Shown piece after piece: positions 23,607 to 36,084 of a DNA stretch of 64,000 nucleotides. The first letter of the stretch is position 1. Every line of letters starts with the position of its first letter. Made by a program: the position numbers and the translations under genes. The notes under the pieces were generated by a model. The model did not search any database. It was not told where the DNA came from and worked only from the letters and a program-made list of their open reading frames with translations. The stretch is from Dioscorea cayenensis subsp. rotundata (lineage: Eukaryota; Streptophyta; Magnoliopsida; Dioscoreales; Dioscoreaceae): the NCBI RefSeq assembly GCF_009730915.1, contig NC_052474.1, positions 7,971,501 to 8,035,500 of the forward strand, read 5' to 3'.

Positions 23607-26600
23607 GTCATCAAGTAGTATATGTGAAGCATGATTTATGCTTCTTTTTTAGAAGTGTTCACTATTTAAATTTTCTACATTTAAATACTTCTTTGTCAGC
23701 GCAAACCTGACGGGGCTACTCAATTTTTAAAAATGTAAACTTAATTTGATTATTTTTTATATGTAATAAATAATTGATGATGGGAAAATAGTCCAGTGGT
23801 ATATAACATCCTATCACTCTTGTTTTAATTTAAGTTAAATTATTATCTATTTGAAACTATTTTTCACTTATTTTGAAATGAGTAACCCATGATTATGAGT
23901 GGACATACTTGTTTTGTAATAAAAGATGTAGCAGTGGATGATGTCTTTGCATGATTACATGTACAAAATAATTAAATAATGGACGTTACTAATAGAGTAA
24001 CTTGAGAATAAGGGTGGATGCATTTATAATATTGTTCAATTAATTAATAAAGTTTACCTACCGTTCTTAATTTATAAATGAAATAATTTTTTGAATAGTT
24101 CATCTATTTTTTATTAAATGTGTTTTTTTGGGTCTCTATACTTAAAATTGTAATATTTTAGTTCAATTACTAATTTAAATTGAGTCTATGTTAGTCCTTA
24201 TTAGAGTTAGAGATTAGGATTTAGAAAGACTAATATTGTTCAATCTAAGCAATAGTATGATTAAAATGTTACAGTTTTAAATATAGAGACCTAAAAGACA
24301 CGTTTAAAAAAAAATAGAGGAACTATTTAGAAAATTAAACTTTTTTAAATAAATAGTGCATGATTCAGAGCAAGTAGTCTTATAATATGTGTGTAGTAGA
24401 TGCTATTGAGCTAGTAATGGCTCATTTTATTTCTTGAACATCTTAATTATCAAACTAACTATTTTGAACTCACTCTCATTATTTATTTATTTTTATTTCT
24501 CTCCGATCTCTTAATCACCAAACTATCTTAGATTTACTCTCATTTCGTTTTATACTTCTTCCTCTGCAATTTCAACTTACCATAAAAGAATGCTTGAAAT
24601 CATCTCTAAAAGTAAAAGGAGAACAATGACGAGAAGAAAAAGAAATGTTTATTTAATAGTTGCAAGGATTATGATAAAATTTAAATTAAATAAAATTAGA
24701 GATCTGTTGGCCATTACAAATGTTACAAGACTTTGTGTATTAGTTTGCATATTTGCAAGGATTTGTGGTTCATTTTGACTTTGAGATACAAGTCAGAGTC
24801 TCCTTATGTTACGGATCCCAAGTGGACTTTGACTTTTACATTTACATTGAGTTTTGACTTATTAAAATTATTTATTTTTAAAATCTTTGCATGTCACTTG
24901 GCTTTTGGATATTGTTATTAGTATTTTATTTTATTTTATATGTATATATATATACACACATATATACTTAATAATTATTTTGGAAAAAATATTAATATTT
25001 ATAAATATTTATTTTTTATTTGTACTAACTAAACCAATTTTTTAAGTTTGTATAAAAGTTTTCTTTTCAACCCAAAATTTTAAAAATAATTTCTTAACCT
25101 ACATTATTATTTCCCTAACCAAACACACTTTTTTTTTTTCTTTCTATTTTACTGTATCATCATGTAATATCAACATTCCAACTTTTCAATGTTATTTTCA
25201 TGAGTCTGAAAATTTTAATTATAGAATAAAAGTATTTTTTTCTTTAAACTTTGTGTTATAAATACCATGGGAGATAAAAAAATTTAAAAAAAATATATTG
25301 CATTAATTTGGCTATTTTCAGAAAGTTTAATTGTTTAAAGACCATGGCTCCCTTATGCACATCAATTTCATGTTCAAAAAGTAAACTTGTAATAAATGAT
25401 AAATCTTAGTCTAAAGTGTTTCAATATTTTTTGGGAAAAGACAGTATATCTATGATGAAGTAAAATCTCATAGTTTAAGAAGTTTAATTTGTAGAGTAAT
25501 CATCCATTCAATGTTATCATTTAGTCCATCATTATAAAAATTATTGGAGGTTTTTTTTTTTATTCTTGAACAAATAAATAGTGCAATTCCTAGTTGTCTC
25601 TTTAAATAATTAGTAACTATTTTAGTTTTAATAGTTTTACTGATTTAGATTAATAATTTTAATATTGTTTGACTTCATAGCATTTGTTTATAATGTTTAT
25701 GTTAGCATATAAGTTTATTTATTTATTTATTTATGTGAACTTCTCTTGCATAGCTACACAAATTTTTAATATAAACTTAATTTAATGATAGTTAAGTAAT
25801 AAATAATTCCACTTAAGCTTATTTCCCCATTTTTGGGATCATAAATGGGCTTTGACTTTTATATATATTTCCCCCAAAGAGTCATGACTTAGTAACCTCA
25901 TTTTTTCAAACCTTTGACTAGTAAAGGTTTACACATTTTATTAAAGCCAAGGCTAAGTCAATTTGTCCAAGTCTTTTTTCCCTTTTATGTTGCTTATATC
26001 ACCATAAAAATATTAACATTGGAATTGTCAAAAATGATAATCGCCTCATTTTTCACCATAATTTATGTTTTATTTTGTTTACTTGGTGCCTCACTTCATA
26101 AATTTGATTTGCAAAAATAAATGAATACATGTTTTTTTTCAATAAATAAATAAATGAATTTATTTTGTAATTATGTATAGATGTAATTTTTGTTTAGAAA
26201 AATACTGTGAGAGATCAATTAAAATATACAATAATATGTGTGTGTTACTCGTTTAATAAATAATCTGAAATATGTCACTATTTTTTGAGAAAAAAAAACA
26301 TATATTATAAAGAAATCAAGTGAGAATTTTGTTAACATCATCAACGCAATTAACATGTTTTTCTTTAAGTAACACAATAAATTCCATTTTTATATTCGTT
26401 AATGTAGATTAGTGTTTGGTCTCGCCAAATTGAATGGTAGTGAAGGGCTTATCATTTTAAGTGTATTGAGATAAATTTCATATTTAAATTAATTTATTAA
26501 ATCACAATAATTTTATTTTATTTTCACTTTAAATATACATACATGAAACATATTTTAAATAAATTTTAAAAAATGAGAATTGCATGAGAATAGCACTTAT

Positions 26601-27368
26601 GCATTTAGACACTTTCATCACACTTTCAGCAACCAAACAACATTTTGGTTTTAGTAATGACAATTTTACCTCAAGTCAACTCAATGTCTTTCAATTTATG
26701 GACATATTTTATATATATATATATATATAGTATATAACTTCATAAGTTACATATCTTTATACGAAGAAAGAGTTTAAGTCATTCACATATATATTATATA
26801 TTAGAGATGTTTATTTTCAGTTGTTAAAAAATAATTTAATGACTATTTATTATATAGATACTATATAAATTTATTATATATAATTATTATAGAACATTAT
26901 ATACCATTTTTTAGTACTATTTAAAATTATTTATAAATGAAATACAGTTTTTAAATAGTAATCTAACAATTATTATAGATGTTTTTAGACGGTCCTCATA
27001 TACACCAGCATAAAAACATAATAAATAATATTTAAGAAAAAAGAAAAGGGAGACTCGCTCACCGCCCACGGGCAGAGGAACAGTATGAAAAATTGGCATT
27101 TTTCAGTAGGACCCACACGTAAAACCAGCTAAAAATTGCAAATGCAAATGACCAACGTGATGTTTCATTTCAATGTTGTGCTCTTTTCTTTTTATTTATT
27201 TATTTATTTATTTATTTATTAAAATTTTAGAACTGAAATGGAACACGCGTATCCAGCGATTCTTTGGTTAAAAAGCAACTCATATTAATTAATTAAAGAA
27301 CTTTCCTTCATTTTTCTCTCCCTTTCTCTTTATTATTCATCTTTTCCACATCTTTTCATCTTCTTCAT

Positions 27369-27378
27369 TAATATAAAT
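27369..27378 (+). promoter_or_regulatory. TATA box of the PADRE gene
   Basis: TAATATAAAT lies about 260 bases before the ATG, in a pyrimidine-rich context typical of a plant core promoter. An ACGCGT element (27245-27250), matching the CAMTA-type CGCG core, lies about 120 bases further upstream. Confidence 0.5.
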
Positions 27379-27526
27379 CCCATCCTTTCCTTAATTCCTT
27401 TCCCAACTTCAACAACTCCTTAGCAGTTAGCACCAACTCCTCCCTCCTTTCCCTCCCTCTTTCTCCCTCTTTTTCCATAACATAACAAGCTTTCTAGTTG
27501 CAGTTCAACTCACCAAACATCAACTT

Positions 27527-27528
<2 letters not shown>

Positions 27529-27573
<45 letters not shown>

Positions 27574-27601
27574 TGTTCTTATATATATATATATATATAT
27601 T
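27529..27601. repeat. (TC)n then (TA)n in the 5' leader of the PADRE gene
   Basis: About 17 TC units (27529-27563) are followed by short (TA)n runs up to 27601, all between the TATA box and the ATG at 27630. Pyrimidine-rich leaders of this type are common in plant genes. The length is likely to vary between accessions. Confidence 0.9.
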
Positions 27602-27629
27602 TATCTTGGTGTTGATATTTATAATTTTG

Positions 27630-28078
27630 ATGGGGAACTACATCTCATGCACGTTAACAACATCTCTTGGAAACCAAAACAAAGGAGCAAAAGTGATATT
27701 CAAAGATGGAACACTGAAACAGATCCAAAGCCCAACAAACGCAGCTGAACTCATGTTTGAAAATCCCAACCACTTCCTTGTCAACTCAAGATCAATGGAA
27801 GTTGGCCGGAGATTCTCACCGCTGGCCGCCGATGAGGATTTGGAGTCCGGCAATGTTTATGTTATGTTCCCTATGAAAAGGCTCAATGCAGTGATCACAA
27901 CTGGTGATATGGGTCGGTTACTCATGGCTGCTAACTCAGCTCTCCGCCGAGCTTCCGGTGGGAGGACTAGAGTGTTGCCAGATTTCCATCAAGCAGCGCC
28001 GGAGTTGGTGGTGGTCAATCAGGATGAAGATATAGAGGGGAGAATTAAGATGGGTACTGAGGATGAAGATGAAGGTTG

Positions 28079-28110
<32 letters not shown>

Positions 28111-28205
28111 TATCCATGCTTGAGTTTAAGTATAGGTTGAGTGTTTGCAGGTCTAGGAAACCATTGTTGGAAACCATTGCAGAAGAGAACATTTGCTCAA
28201 GATGA
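27630..28205 (+). CDS. PADRE (DUF4228) domain protein, 191 aa, intronless
   Basis: The protein starts MGNYISC, a classic N-myristoylation plus palmitoylation context, suggesting membrane attachment. The PADRE core follows: AKVIFKDGTLKQI (about 20-32), a central FENPNHFLVNSRSMEVGRRF region (about 45-65), LESGNVYVMFPMKRL (about 75-89), and the conserved tail region (LSVCRSRKPLLETIAEE) near the C-terminus. A run of nine serines encoded by a TCA repeat (about 28084-28110) precedes the tail. PADRE proteins are often induced by pathogens and abiotic stress; the biochemical role is not established. The frame is open 44 codons further upstream, but that part is the translated (TC)n/(TA)n leader, and MGNYISC is the conserved family start. 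Confidence 0.92.
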
Positions 28206-28398
28206 TCACATATTATATATTATATATATATATATATGTGATTTGTAGAATTGTATTATTTCTCTTGATTCTGTTTGTATTATTTATATATGGTATATGA
28301 ATTACTGTGGTGAGTAAGGAAGAACTATATGAGAGAATTAATGTGTTGTTGGAATTGAGGATGTGAATTGATAGAAGAGTTCATATTAAATCAGTGGG

Positions 28399-28467
<69 letters not shown>

Positions 28468-29568
28468 TTGGTGGTGGTATGTTTGATAGGGATGAGTTTG
28501 TGTGTTTTATTTGAATTTGTTATTCAACTCACTTTGTTTGAAGTTTTTTGTAAAGTTGGGGAATTCAATTTAATCATTTTGAATATTATTATTATCATTG
28601 TTTGTTTATTAGGTAGATCAATGCGTGTGTCTGGGGGGCCAATGTGAGGGATGAGATAAGGACAAAATAAATAAATAAATATAAATTAAAAAAAAAATGT
28701 TATTGCAATGGAATGGTGTTGCAACTTCCAAGAAACTCAGCACTGTGGATATGTGGCTAAAATAGCTCCAACAAGAAAAGAAGACCAGTAATTACATGTA
28801 CATGTTATATATCTGGTCTCCTTCCAAAATCTAGAGACAGAATCATTAAGTATCAACAACTCAACAATTCAAAAACAAGTAATGAGAGGGAGAGTAATGA
28901 TCAAAATTAAATTCTACTAATTCAGAATTGAATGAGTTTCAAATCACACCAACTTCTCTTTTTTTTTATTGTTTCTATAAATTAAAACTAGTAAGAAATA
29001 AAATTTGGTCACATACATAATAATTTCATAGCACATTCTGGATTGTACGTGTACCAAACTTTGGAAGGACATAAATACACACAAGCATTGCAATATTGCA
29101 TAGTGTGCTCTGACAAGTGACAAGCTCCAAGATGAAAACATATCCTGATTTGAAGTTTCGGTGGGAGAGAAACCGCCACAACAAAATTCACATCAATCAT
29201 CTTGATATGACAGTGTCTTTCTGACAAAATACAAGAAACTCATATAGCCCCACTGGCACAAAGTTGGCACACAATTGAGATGAGCTGCAAACACTAACCA
29301 AACGGGCCCAAAACTGATTAACATACCAGAATTCATGCAAGCAATAGCAGTGACAATTTATTCCAAAAGAGAAAAACACCAGTTCACATAATGTGTTCAA
29401 CAGACACAAGACATAAGAAATAGAAATAGCAAACTGAGTCTAGTGGATAACAACAAGACAAGCAGCAAATACCAAGCAAAACACTTATATAAGACCCACA
29501 TAAACCAACTGATGACAATATAATAAACTGATAAAGCATGACGGCAAGCAGTAAATCTAACTACAACT
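28206..29568. other. Intergenic: PADRE 3' region, long (TA)n and eIF5 3' UTR
   Basis: Contains an uninterrupted (TA)n tract of about 60 bases (28400-28463). The last few hundred bases before 29569 are presumably the 3' UTR of the minus-strand eIF5 gene. No other gene seen. Confidence 0.6.
28400..28463. repeat. (TA)n microsatellite, about 31 units
   Basis: An uninterrupted TA dinucleotide run, self-complementary and prone to length change or cruciform extrusion. Confidence 0.97.
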
Positions 29569-30945
29569 TCATTCCTCCTCAGACTCGGACTCTGCACTCT
29601 GAAGCCAATGGACAAAGGGCTTAACATTCTTCCACACCGGCAAATTCTTGTTGTCTCCTACAAGTCCAGCTTCATACCATTGAATAATTGAGTCCTCTTC
29701 AAGAGCATCAATGTCATACAGGACCTTGAGAGCAAGAGCTACTTCCTTGACAGCATCTGCACTGGCCTTCTGACAGAAGGATTCCACCGCTCCAAGGAGA
29801 AGCATCTGAGACTCTTCATCTTGAACAAAGGCTGTGAGATAGTTCTTTTTCTTAGTCACCTCTTTCGCAAACCCCTTCCCTGCACCATCAAAGAGTGCCT
29901 CGAATAGAGCATTCATCACTTCAACTGGAGATCCAGGAAGAGAGCTCAGGGCGGTCTTCAACTGACTAGGGCTAGAGCCCTTCTTGAGGTTCCCCTTGAT
30001 TTCGGCAAGTAAATTGTCATAATTGTTGGCTTGAACACTGTTATCAGCTTCACTCACCTTAGATTCAGCATTTCCGTTGGTAGGGTGCTCTTTCTCTGCT
30101 TTCGGCGGTAGCTTCTTCTCCTGTTTTGCTTCATCAGTGGAGAGCATCACCATCTCTGCTGTCACAGCGCTTAGTTGCTCCTGAATGCGCTGTCTTGCAG
30201 CCTCCAGTGAGGTGTCTGTCTGCCATTGGACATCATCACCATCATCATCATTATCGTTATCACCCGCCTGGCTACCATTCGGAGAAGATGAATGATGATC
30301 CTCATCAGAGCCAGCACCAGCTTTCTTCTTTGAAGGAGCAGTAGTAGCCTTTGATGATGTCCCATTCTTGGAAGCCACAGCACCCTTTTTCTTCACTTCT
30401 TTCTTCAGCTTTTTCTGCTCCTCATCAGCAGCCTCTCCTTCCTTCAGCCTCTCCTTCTCTGCCCTCCGCAAAGCCTTCTTGTCCTTGGTTCCCTTTTTCA
30501 CCTCCGGAGGGTTCTTCAGGATAAAAGTCGTAAGCTTGTCCCTCATGTCAACATCAGAAATGAAGCCACAAGCAGCACATTTCAGGTTTAGCATCTGGGT
30601 CTTAGTAATGATGATCTCTGTTTCAGGGTTGCCGCATCCATAACACTGCACGTATTTCTTGATAAAATTCTCAAGAAGACCTGCAAGCTTGGCAGTGTCA
30701 TGGGCACCATTAACAAGTGAAACTCCAGTCTTCTCATCAAATTTAGATTGTGCACCTAGCTCACATCCAAAGTATTTTGTGGTGTAAGAAGCAGGTCTTG
30801 CAAGAGCCTTTGCAATATCAACCATGTTCACAACATTAGTTTTGATGCCATTCCCACGGCCTTCTATTTTTGTGATCATCTTGGGCATCTTATACCTATA
30901 AAAGGCATCATCGCTGTTTGCAGCGCCAATGTTCTGCAAAGCCAT
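29569..30945 (-). CDS. EIF5: Eukaryotic translation initiation factor 5 (eIF5), 458 aa
   Basis: A single uninterrupted coding exon. The N-terminal domain has FYRYKMP at 15-21, whose arginine (R17) corresponds to the GTPase-activating arginine finger, then KIEGRGNGIKT (26-36) and a C4 zinc finger (C101, C104, C123, C126). A lysine-rich then acidic linker follows (about 145-300), including an Asp/Asn run. The C-terminal W2/HEAT domain (about 305-445) ends in the aromatic/acidic boxes WYEAGLVG and WKNVKPFVHWL and the tail ESESEEE. eIF5 stimulates GTP hydrolysis by eIF2 in the 48S complex after start-codon recognition and bridges eIF2, eIF3 and eIF1. The length matches plant eIF5. The start is the first ATG, in the conserved MALQNIG context. 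Confidence 0.98.
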   Translation of the reverse strand: MALQNIGAANSDDAFYRYKMPKMITKIEGRGNGIKTNVVNMVDIAKALARPASYTTKYFGCELGAQSKFDEKTGVSLVNGAHDTAKLAGLLENFIKKYVQCYGCGNPETEIIITKTQMLNLKCAACGFISDVDMRDKLTTFILKNPPEVKKGTKDKKALRRAEKERLKEGEAADEEQKKLKKEVKKKGAVASKNGTSSKATTAPSKKKAGAGSDEDHHSSSPNGSQAGDNDNDDDGDDVQWQTDTSLEAARQRIQEQLSAVTAEMVMLSTDEAKQEKKLPPKAEKEHPTNGNAESKVSEADNSVQANNYDNLLAEIKGNLKKGSSPSQLKTALSSLPGSPVEVMNALFEALFDGAGKGFAKEVTKKKNYLTAFVQDEESQMLLLGAVESFCQKASADAVKEVALALKVLYDIDALEEDSIIQWYEAGLVGDNKNLPVWKNVKPFVHWLQSAESESEEE

Positions 30946-33655
30946 CTTTTCTCAACAAGTTTAGTACCGTCTTGGTGAATAAGTTAATAATCAGAGACAG
31001 TAAGCACCAGAAGCAACAATAGCGTTGGTTAAGAACTTCCTTTCAAGAACAACAGAAAAACAGCTGTTAATAGGTTGCAGACAAGGGCAACCAATATCTG
31101 GTGTGCAATACTGAATTAGTTCTTGATGCATGCAGCCAAAACTCTCCGACGAGAGTCTGTGCCTGTTTCTTGAAGTAGGAGAATATTCTCCAAGCAAACC
31201 AATTGATCCCAAAAAGTGACAGGCTTTTTCAGACATAAAAGATGCTTCAAACTTGACGCCCTCCACTTTGGCAGAGTGCAGCAATCCAGTAATTTGCCTA
31301 AGTCCTGAATCAAATAATAATAATAATTAATAAAATATATAAATGATGAGTAAAATCATGTAAATGAAAAATGATTAGGTTTACAATGATGAGCAATATT
31401 GGTCAGCCATAAACTTTGTATTTGTAGATGGAATCCTCCAAGAAGAGTTACAATAGCAAGTCTTCATAGGAAGATCGTCACTGCTTATGACCCAAACCTA
31501 GGTGATCTATCCATGACTAGGACAAAGCTTGGCTGAAACTAAGTGGAGGTCCTATTGTTTGGTTTGCTAAAAATAAAAACTACAATATCAAGTATACCGT
31601 ATGAAAATAGCTAGATATGGGACATGTGACATTATGGCTGCTATTCATAACTATTTACCAGAACCTGGCATGTCACATATGCAAGAGTGTCATACAATAT
31701 TGACTTGGAACATCTTTGAATGCAACAAGTACAAGAATTAGAGCAAAGGATCTACACTCTGAAAGCAACCATTTAACACTGCAAATTGATCCAAGGCAAT
31801 TCCATTGAGAAGACTTTACCATTTAATACAGCATGGTTGGCATGATAGGGGAATAATGGGAAGGAAAAACACAAATTGTATACAAGAGAAAAAACTGACA
31901 CGTGAAGTTCCCTTTTGATCATAACAAAAATCAAAGTCTGGCCATGCATAGAAATCCTACCTCATTTACCCAAGTTTGCAACTATACCTGATCAGTTCTT
32001 CAACAAAGAAAATATCACTGACCCACTATGATATCGCATTATTTTAATAACTATGATGCTTTGACACATCTTCAGCTTGTTTCTTTGGTTGACTCAACAG
32101 TTTACCATATAGAAACCAATTCAAGGGTAGGCAACTAACGGAGAACAAGCAACAAAAAGGACAGACAACAGGAGAATCCACTGGTCAGAATTAAGAAAGC
32201 CTGATCAATTCACCAGCTAAACCTACAAGTTCTACCAGCAGCCCACAACTAAAATCTCCCTGGACATAAGATAAGACACAAACTTGGAACATTGATTGAT
32301 ATAGATGATACCAATCAAATTCTACTGAATTGTGGAATTTTCCAAAAAAGAAATCAACAAGAAAATTAAAAACTGAAGTTCTAACTGAAATTCGACATAA
32401 TGAAGTTGATCACAGGTTTGAAATCAATCATTAATGCACAGCTACTTCAGGAATAAATGGGCAGATCTTGGATAATCAAAAACAATTACCAAGCATCACA
32501 TAAGTTCATTCACTGCTACAAGGTGTGCACAAGAGAAATCTGATACTCCAACATAAAATCACAACATCACTGACTAAGTAATTTTGATTCACCTCACTAA
32601 CGAATCATCTCCCATAAAACCAAATAAAACCTCAAGTTAATCTTCTAGGACCTAATAGACTACTAGTGAACAAACAACACTCTACATGATCACAAAAATT
32701 AACCAGCTACAACTACAATCATGACATAACCACAATGTGCACAAAGAAAAAAGTCCATCATGAAACCTCAAGAGTTCATTGTATTTTATATAGGTTTATG
32801 CATGCTCAATTTCTTATTCCCACAAACACAATTATCTACAGCCTCTTCAATTATAAATTTGTTAAAGACTGTATCAAAGAGGATAATCACAACATTCAAA
32901 AAGGATCCATCTCACACCTTACAACAAACACTTAGAACACGTCCATTAACACTCCTTAGATTGAAGGAAAACACAGAAGATCTAACTTATCATTCTCCAA
33001 GCATGTGAATCAACCAGAGGCTATAAACAATAAATTCAGAAACCTCTTCCAAGATTCACATGCCGACATTAAAAAAAAAAAAATATTATAACAAACAACA
33101 TCTAGAAAAAAAATACAAATCTGACAATTAAAAAATTCAATTTCGGAAGACCAATAATCGATGTTGAAAATCTACCATCGCCAACAAAACCTGACTTTAA
33201 TTAATCAATAAATATTAGATTCACATAAAAGATGGAAAGAAAAACAATACTTAATCCTAAAAAAAAGAGAAAATAAAAAACCAAATCACCCCAATAAACA
33301 CCAATAAAAACCAAAGAAAATCAATCGGATCAAAAACAATTGGGCATTCAGATCTCAGATAACTCACCAATCAAACCAACCTCGTTATGAATCAATTAGG
33401 TTCTTCAAACCAAAAACAATCCATCAACCAAAAACACATCCAGATCACGAATATATCAAAACAGAATCATCAAATTCAGTCAAAAACAACAGCAACAACA
33501 AATCAAAAGATCCAAAATCTCGATCAATCAATAGCCAAACATGCATCGATAAACAAATTAGAGAGGCGATCGGAAGGGATTCTCACCTCGCCCGAGAGGG
33601 ATACGCAATCAATTAAGCGGTCGATGATGCCCTAGCTCACAAGGAAGCGATGAGA
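30946..33655 (-). other. eIF5 5' leader with a roughly 2.6-kb leader intron
   Basis: On the minus strand the promoter end gives a short leader exon (about 33655-33587) that stops at a perfect donor, GGCGAG/GTGAGA (donor at 33586). No coding exon lies between it and the ATG at 30945, so a leader intron is inferred. Its acceptor is uncertain: CACCAAG ending at 30971 is one candidate, and TTTGATTCAG at about 31304 could open an optional leader exon. Long first introns in leaders are common in highly expressed plant genes. Confidence 0.65.
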
Positions 33656-33676
33656 AGGAAAGGTCGGCTGCGAGGG

Positions 33677-33686
33677 ATTTATATAG
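33677..33686 (-). promoter_or_regulatory. TATA box of eIF5
   Basis: On the minus strand the sequence reads CTATATAAAT, about 25-35 bases before the likely start of the leader exon. The position fits a plant core promoter. Confidence 0.65.
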
Positions 33687-33699
33687 AGACGAGATAGCG

Positions 33700-34806
33700 T
33701 TAAGGGCAGCATAGTTCTTCTAGGATTAGGGCACCGGTTTGTTTAAACATTGCCCCTGGATTTGCTTGTAATTACAGTCCTTGCCATGCTTTCAAGGCGG
33801 TGCTGTGTGTGGGCTGGATTTGGGCCCAATTCAATAATTTGGTCCCCTAAAAAAAATATATTTATATATATATATTATATGCTATTGTTTTGCACATATA
33901 CCCTTGTAAAACCAAGGATTTGTTTCCAATGTGTCCTCTTAGACTTAGAGGGTTATATTTACAAAAATTAGAAGCTGATTTTGGTTTTAAAGTATTAAAT
34001 TACAATTTTTTTGGAGGTATAGAAAAACTAAGATTCAAATATTGATTATATATATATATATACATTTAGATATTATACAAGAATTTTTTAATTAAGACAA
34101 CATAGAAAAAACAACCTAAATATACACTCTTTTTATTATTAAAATTTCGATCATACATTGGAACAAAGTTGAACTTTTGACCTTTAATGAAAATCAAGTT
34201 CTTTAACTGTTCTAACAAAAAAAATTTTAAGAAAATATAATAAATTTTGTAATTATATTACTTTTGCTAGATTTTTTTTTTCAAATAAACCAAAAATATA
34301 TTAATCACAAAGTTTCTTTATATATGTATATATATATATATATTTTACTTTCTCGTTAATCCTTATTTGTCATTTTCTATAAGAATTTTTATTTCCTTAT
34401 ATTTATCATTTTAAAAAACCCAGAGAGTATTAATCTTTTTTTTTTTTGCCCAAATTTGTGCTTTTTTGAATTATAATGAAAGAATTAAATATATTATCTC
34501 TTCAAATACATGTAATAACTAACCGAAATAGTAGCTCCATCAAAAAAAATACGGAGTCAATTTCTAACTAATTTATTAATGAAAGTATATATTTTTTTAT
34601 TTTCTGACTTCTAAAACAATTTTTTGTTGGAATGAATGTTCAAATTTTTAGGAAATTATGGAAGAAGAGATATTTTTAAATTTTTGATTGGTAGTATACA
34701 TCTTTGATTTTTTTTTTATTTCAAAAAAATAATTTTTAAATGAATGTTCAAATTTTCAAATAGGGTATTTTCAAATTTTTGATTGGAGGTATTTTTTATA
34801 TTTTTG

Positions 34807-34859
<53 letters not shown>

Positions 34860-36084
34860 CTTTGGTCCTTTTGATTTCTAAACCAAACTTTTGGTGGGAA
34901 TGAATGTTCAAAATTTTCAGATTTACTTTTTTAAAAAAATTTTAAAAATTATAGAAAAAAACTAATATTTTCTATAAAATAAGCATGTATCATATTTACC
35001 ACTTTATCTCACATCAATTATATAAAGAAAATGAGATGGTGCATTTCAAAATAAAGAAAGAATGAATGAATTTAATGGGATAATAAAATAAAAATAATTT
35101 TTAAAAACTATGTGATATTTTGACAAAATTAAGATAAGTAACTAATTTTTTTAAAAAGTGGCAATTAAACAGTAACAAAATAGGCATATATTTACAAATA
35201 CAAAGATATTTTGACAAAATAAAAATAAGTAACTAATTTACAAATACAAAGCTTTATTAGAATTACCAGTTATTTTAATTGGATTGAACAAGGATAAAAT
35301 CATCAAATTTGTTATTTTTATTATTGAGCAAAAAAACTAAAAAAACATTTTTTTACAAGACTCAAAAAGGAAATAATAATGATGATGATGATTTTGTCAT
35401 AGTTCATGCAAATAAAAAAATACATAATTCAATTGGTAAATTTTGTTGCTATATATTTTTTTAAGCATCTTGAAAGTTTGAAACTTTTGACCTACAAAAA
35501 TGTTGAAATTGTTTAAAAAAAAAAATTGTTGAAAATTTGAAATTGCTTTCATCACTTCACATTTAGATATTAATTATCAATACCTGTTCAAAATTTTATC
35601 TACATAAATGAGTTGATTTTCATGATTATACATATGTGCTTAAATATAACTTTGTGAATTCAACTTCAATGAAGTTAATCAGAAGATTCTTTAGTTTAGA
35701 GAGGTGTACAAGCAACTCGTATAATTAGCAGAAATTACAGGGGTATATATACAAACGACTCAAATTTATTTATTTCTTATTATGTAATTATAATTAATAC
35801 TGACATAATTAAGAAGAAACCATGTTTTTTTTTTCTTCTTTTTTTTCTTTTCTTTTCTTTTTTTTTCCTTCATAAACAATATACATTACCACTTCATCTT
35901 TCATACATTTGAAGAGAGTGGCATGATCATCATTCGAAGTCTCTTCACAGTATGAGTTCATATGTACAATGAAATACGAAAACCGAGTGTCGAAATATTA
36001 CTGTCACTAATAAACTCCCATTTGAAGCTTCAGTGGATGAAATTTCTGCAGTTTTTGCAGCGACAAGTACATCGCCGCAACTTG
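33700..36084. other. Intergenic, AT-rich
   Basis: Holds (TA)n runs (34054-34062, 34320-34343, 34809-34854), a polypyrimidine stretch at about 35826-35868 and short diverged repeats such as GAATGTTCAAATTTT (34632, 34742, 34901). The final part is presumably the 3' UTR of the RING-CH gene. No gene seen. Confidence 0.55.

Larger units (their letters stand above)
22573..27368. other. Intergenic, AT-rich, with one exon-like relic
   Basis: After the TTC5-like stop codon the sequence is AT-rich with many short open frames and no recognised gene. Separate entries cover an exon-like block (22848-22942), a tandem duplication (22941-23156) and a long AAT/ATT tract (23540-23606). TAGTCCAGTGG at about 23791 matches a Pol III A box (TRGYNNARNGG) but no good B box follows, so at most it is a decayed SINE. 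Confidence 0.5.

Noticed and set aside
23791-23850. Pol III A-box match TAGTCCAGTGG as a tRNA or SINE start
   Set aside because: No convincing B box at the right distance and no tRNA fold.
30991-31284. 97-codon frame in the eIF5 leader intron
   Set aside because: No ATG start, no recognised domain; at best part of an optional leader exon.
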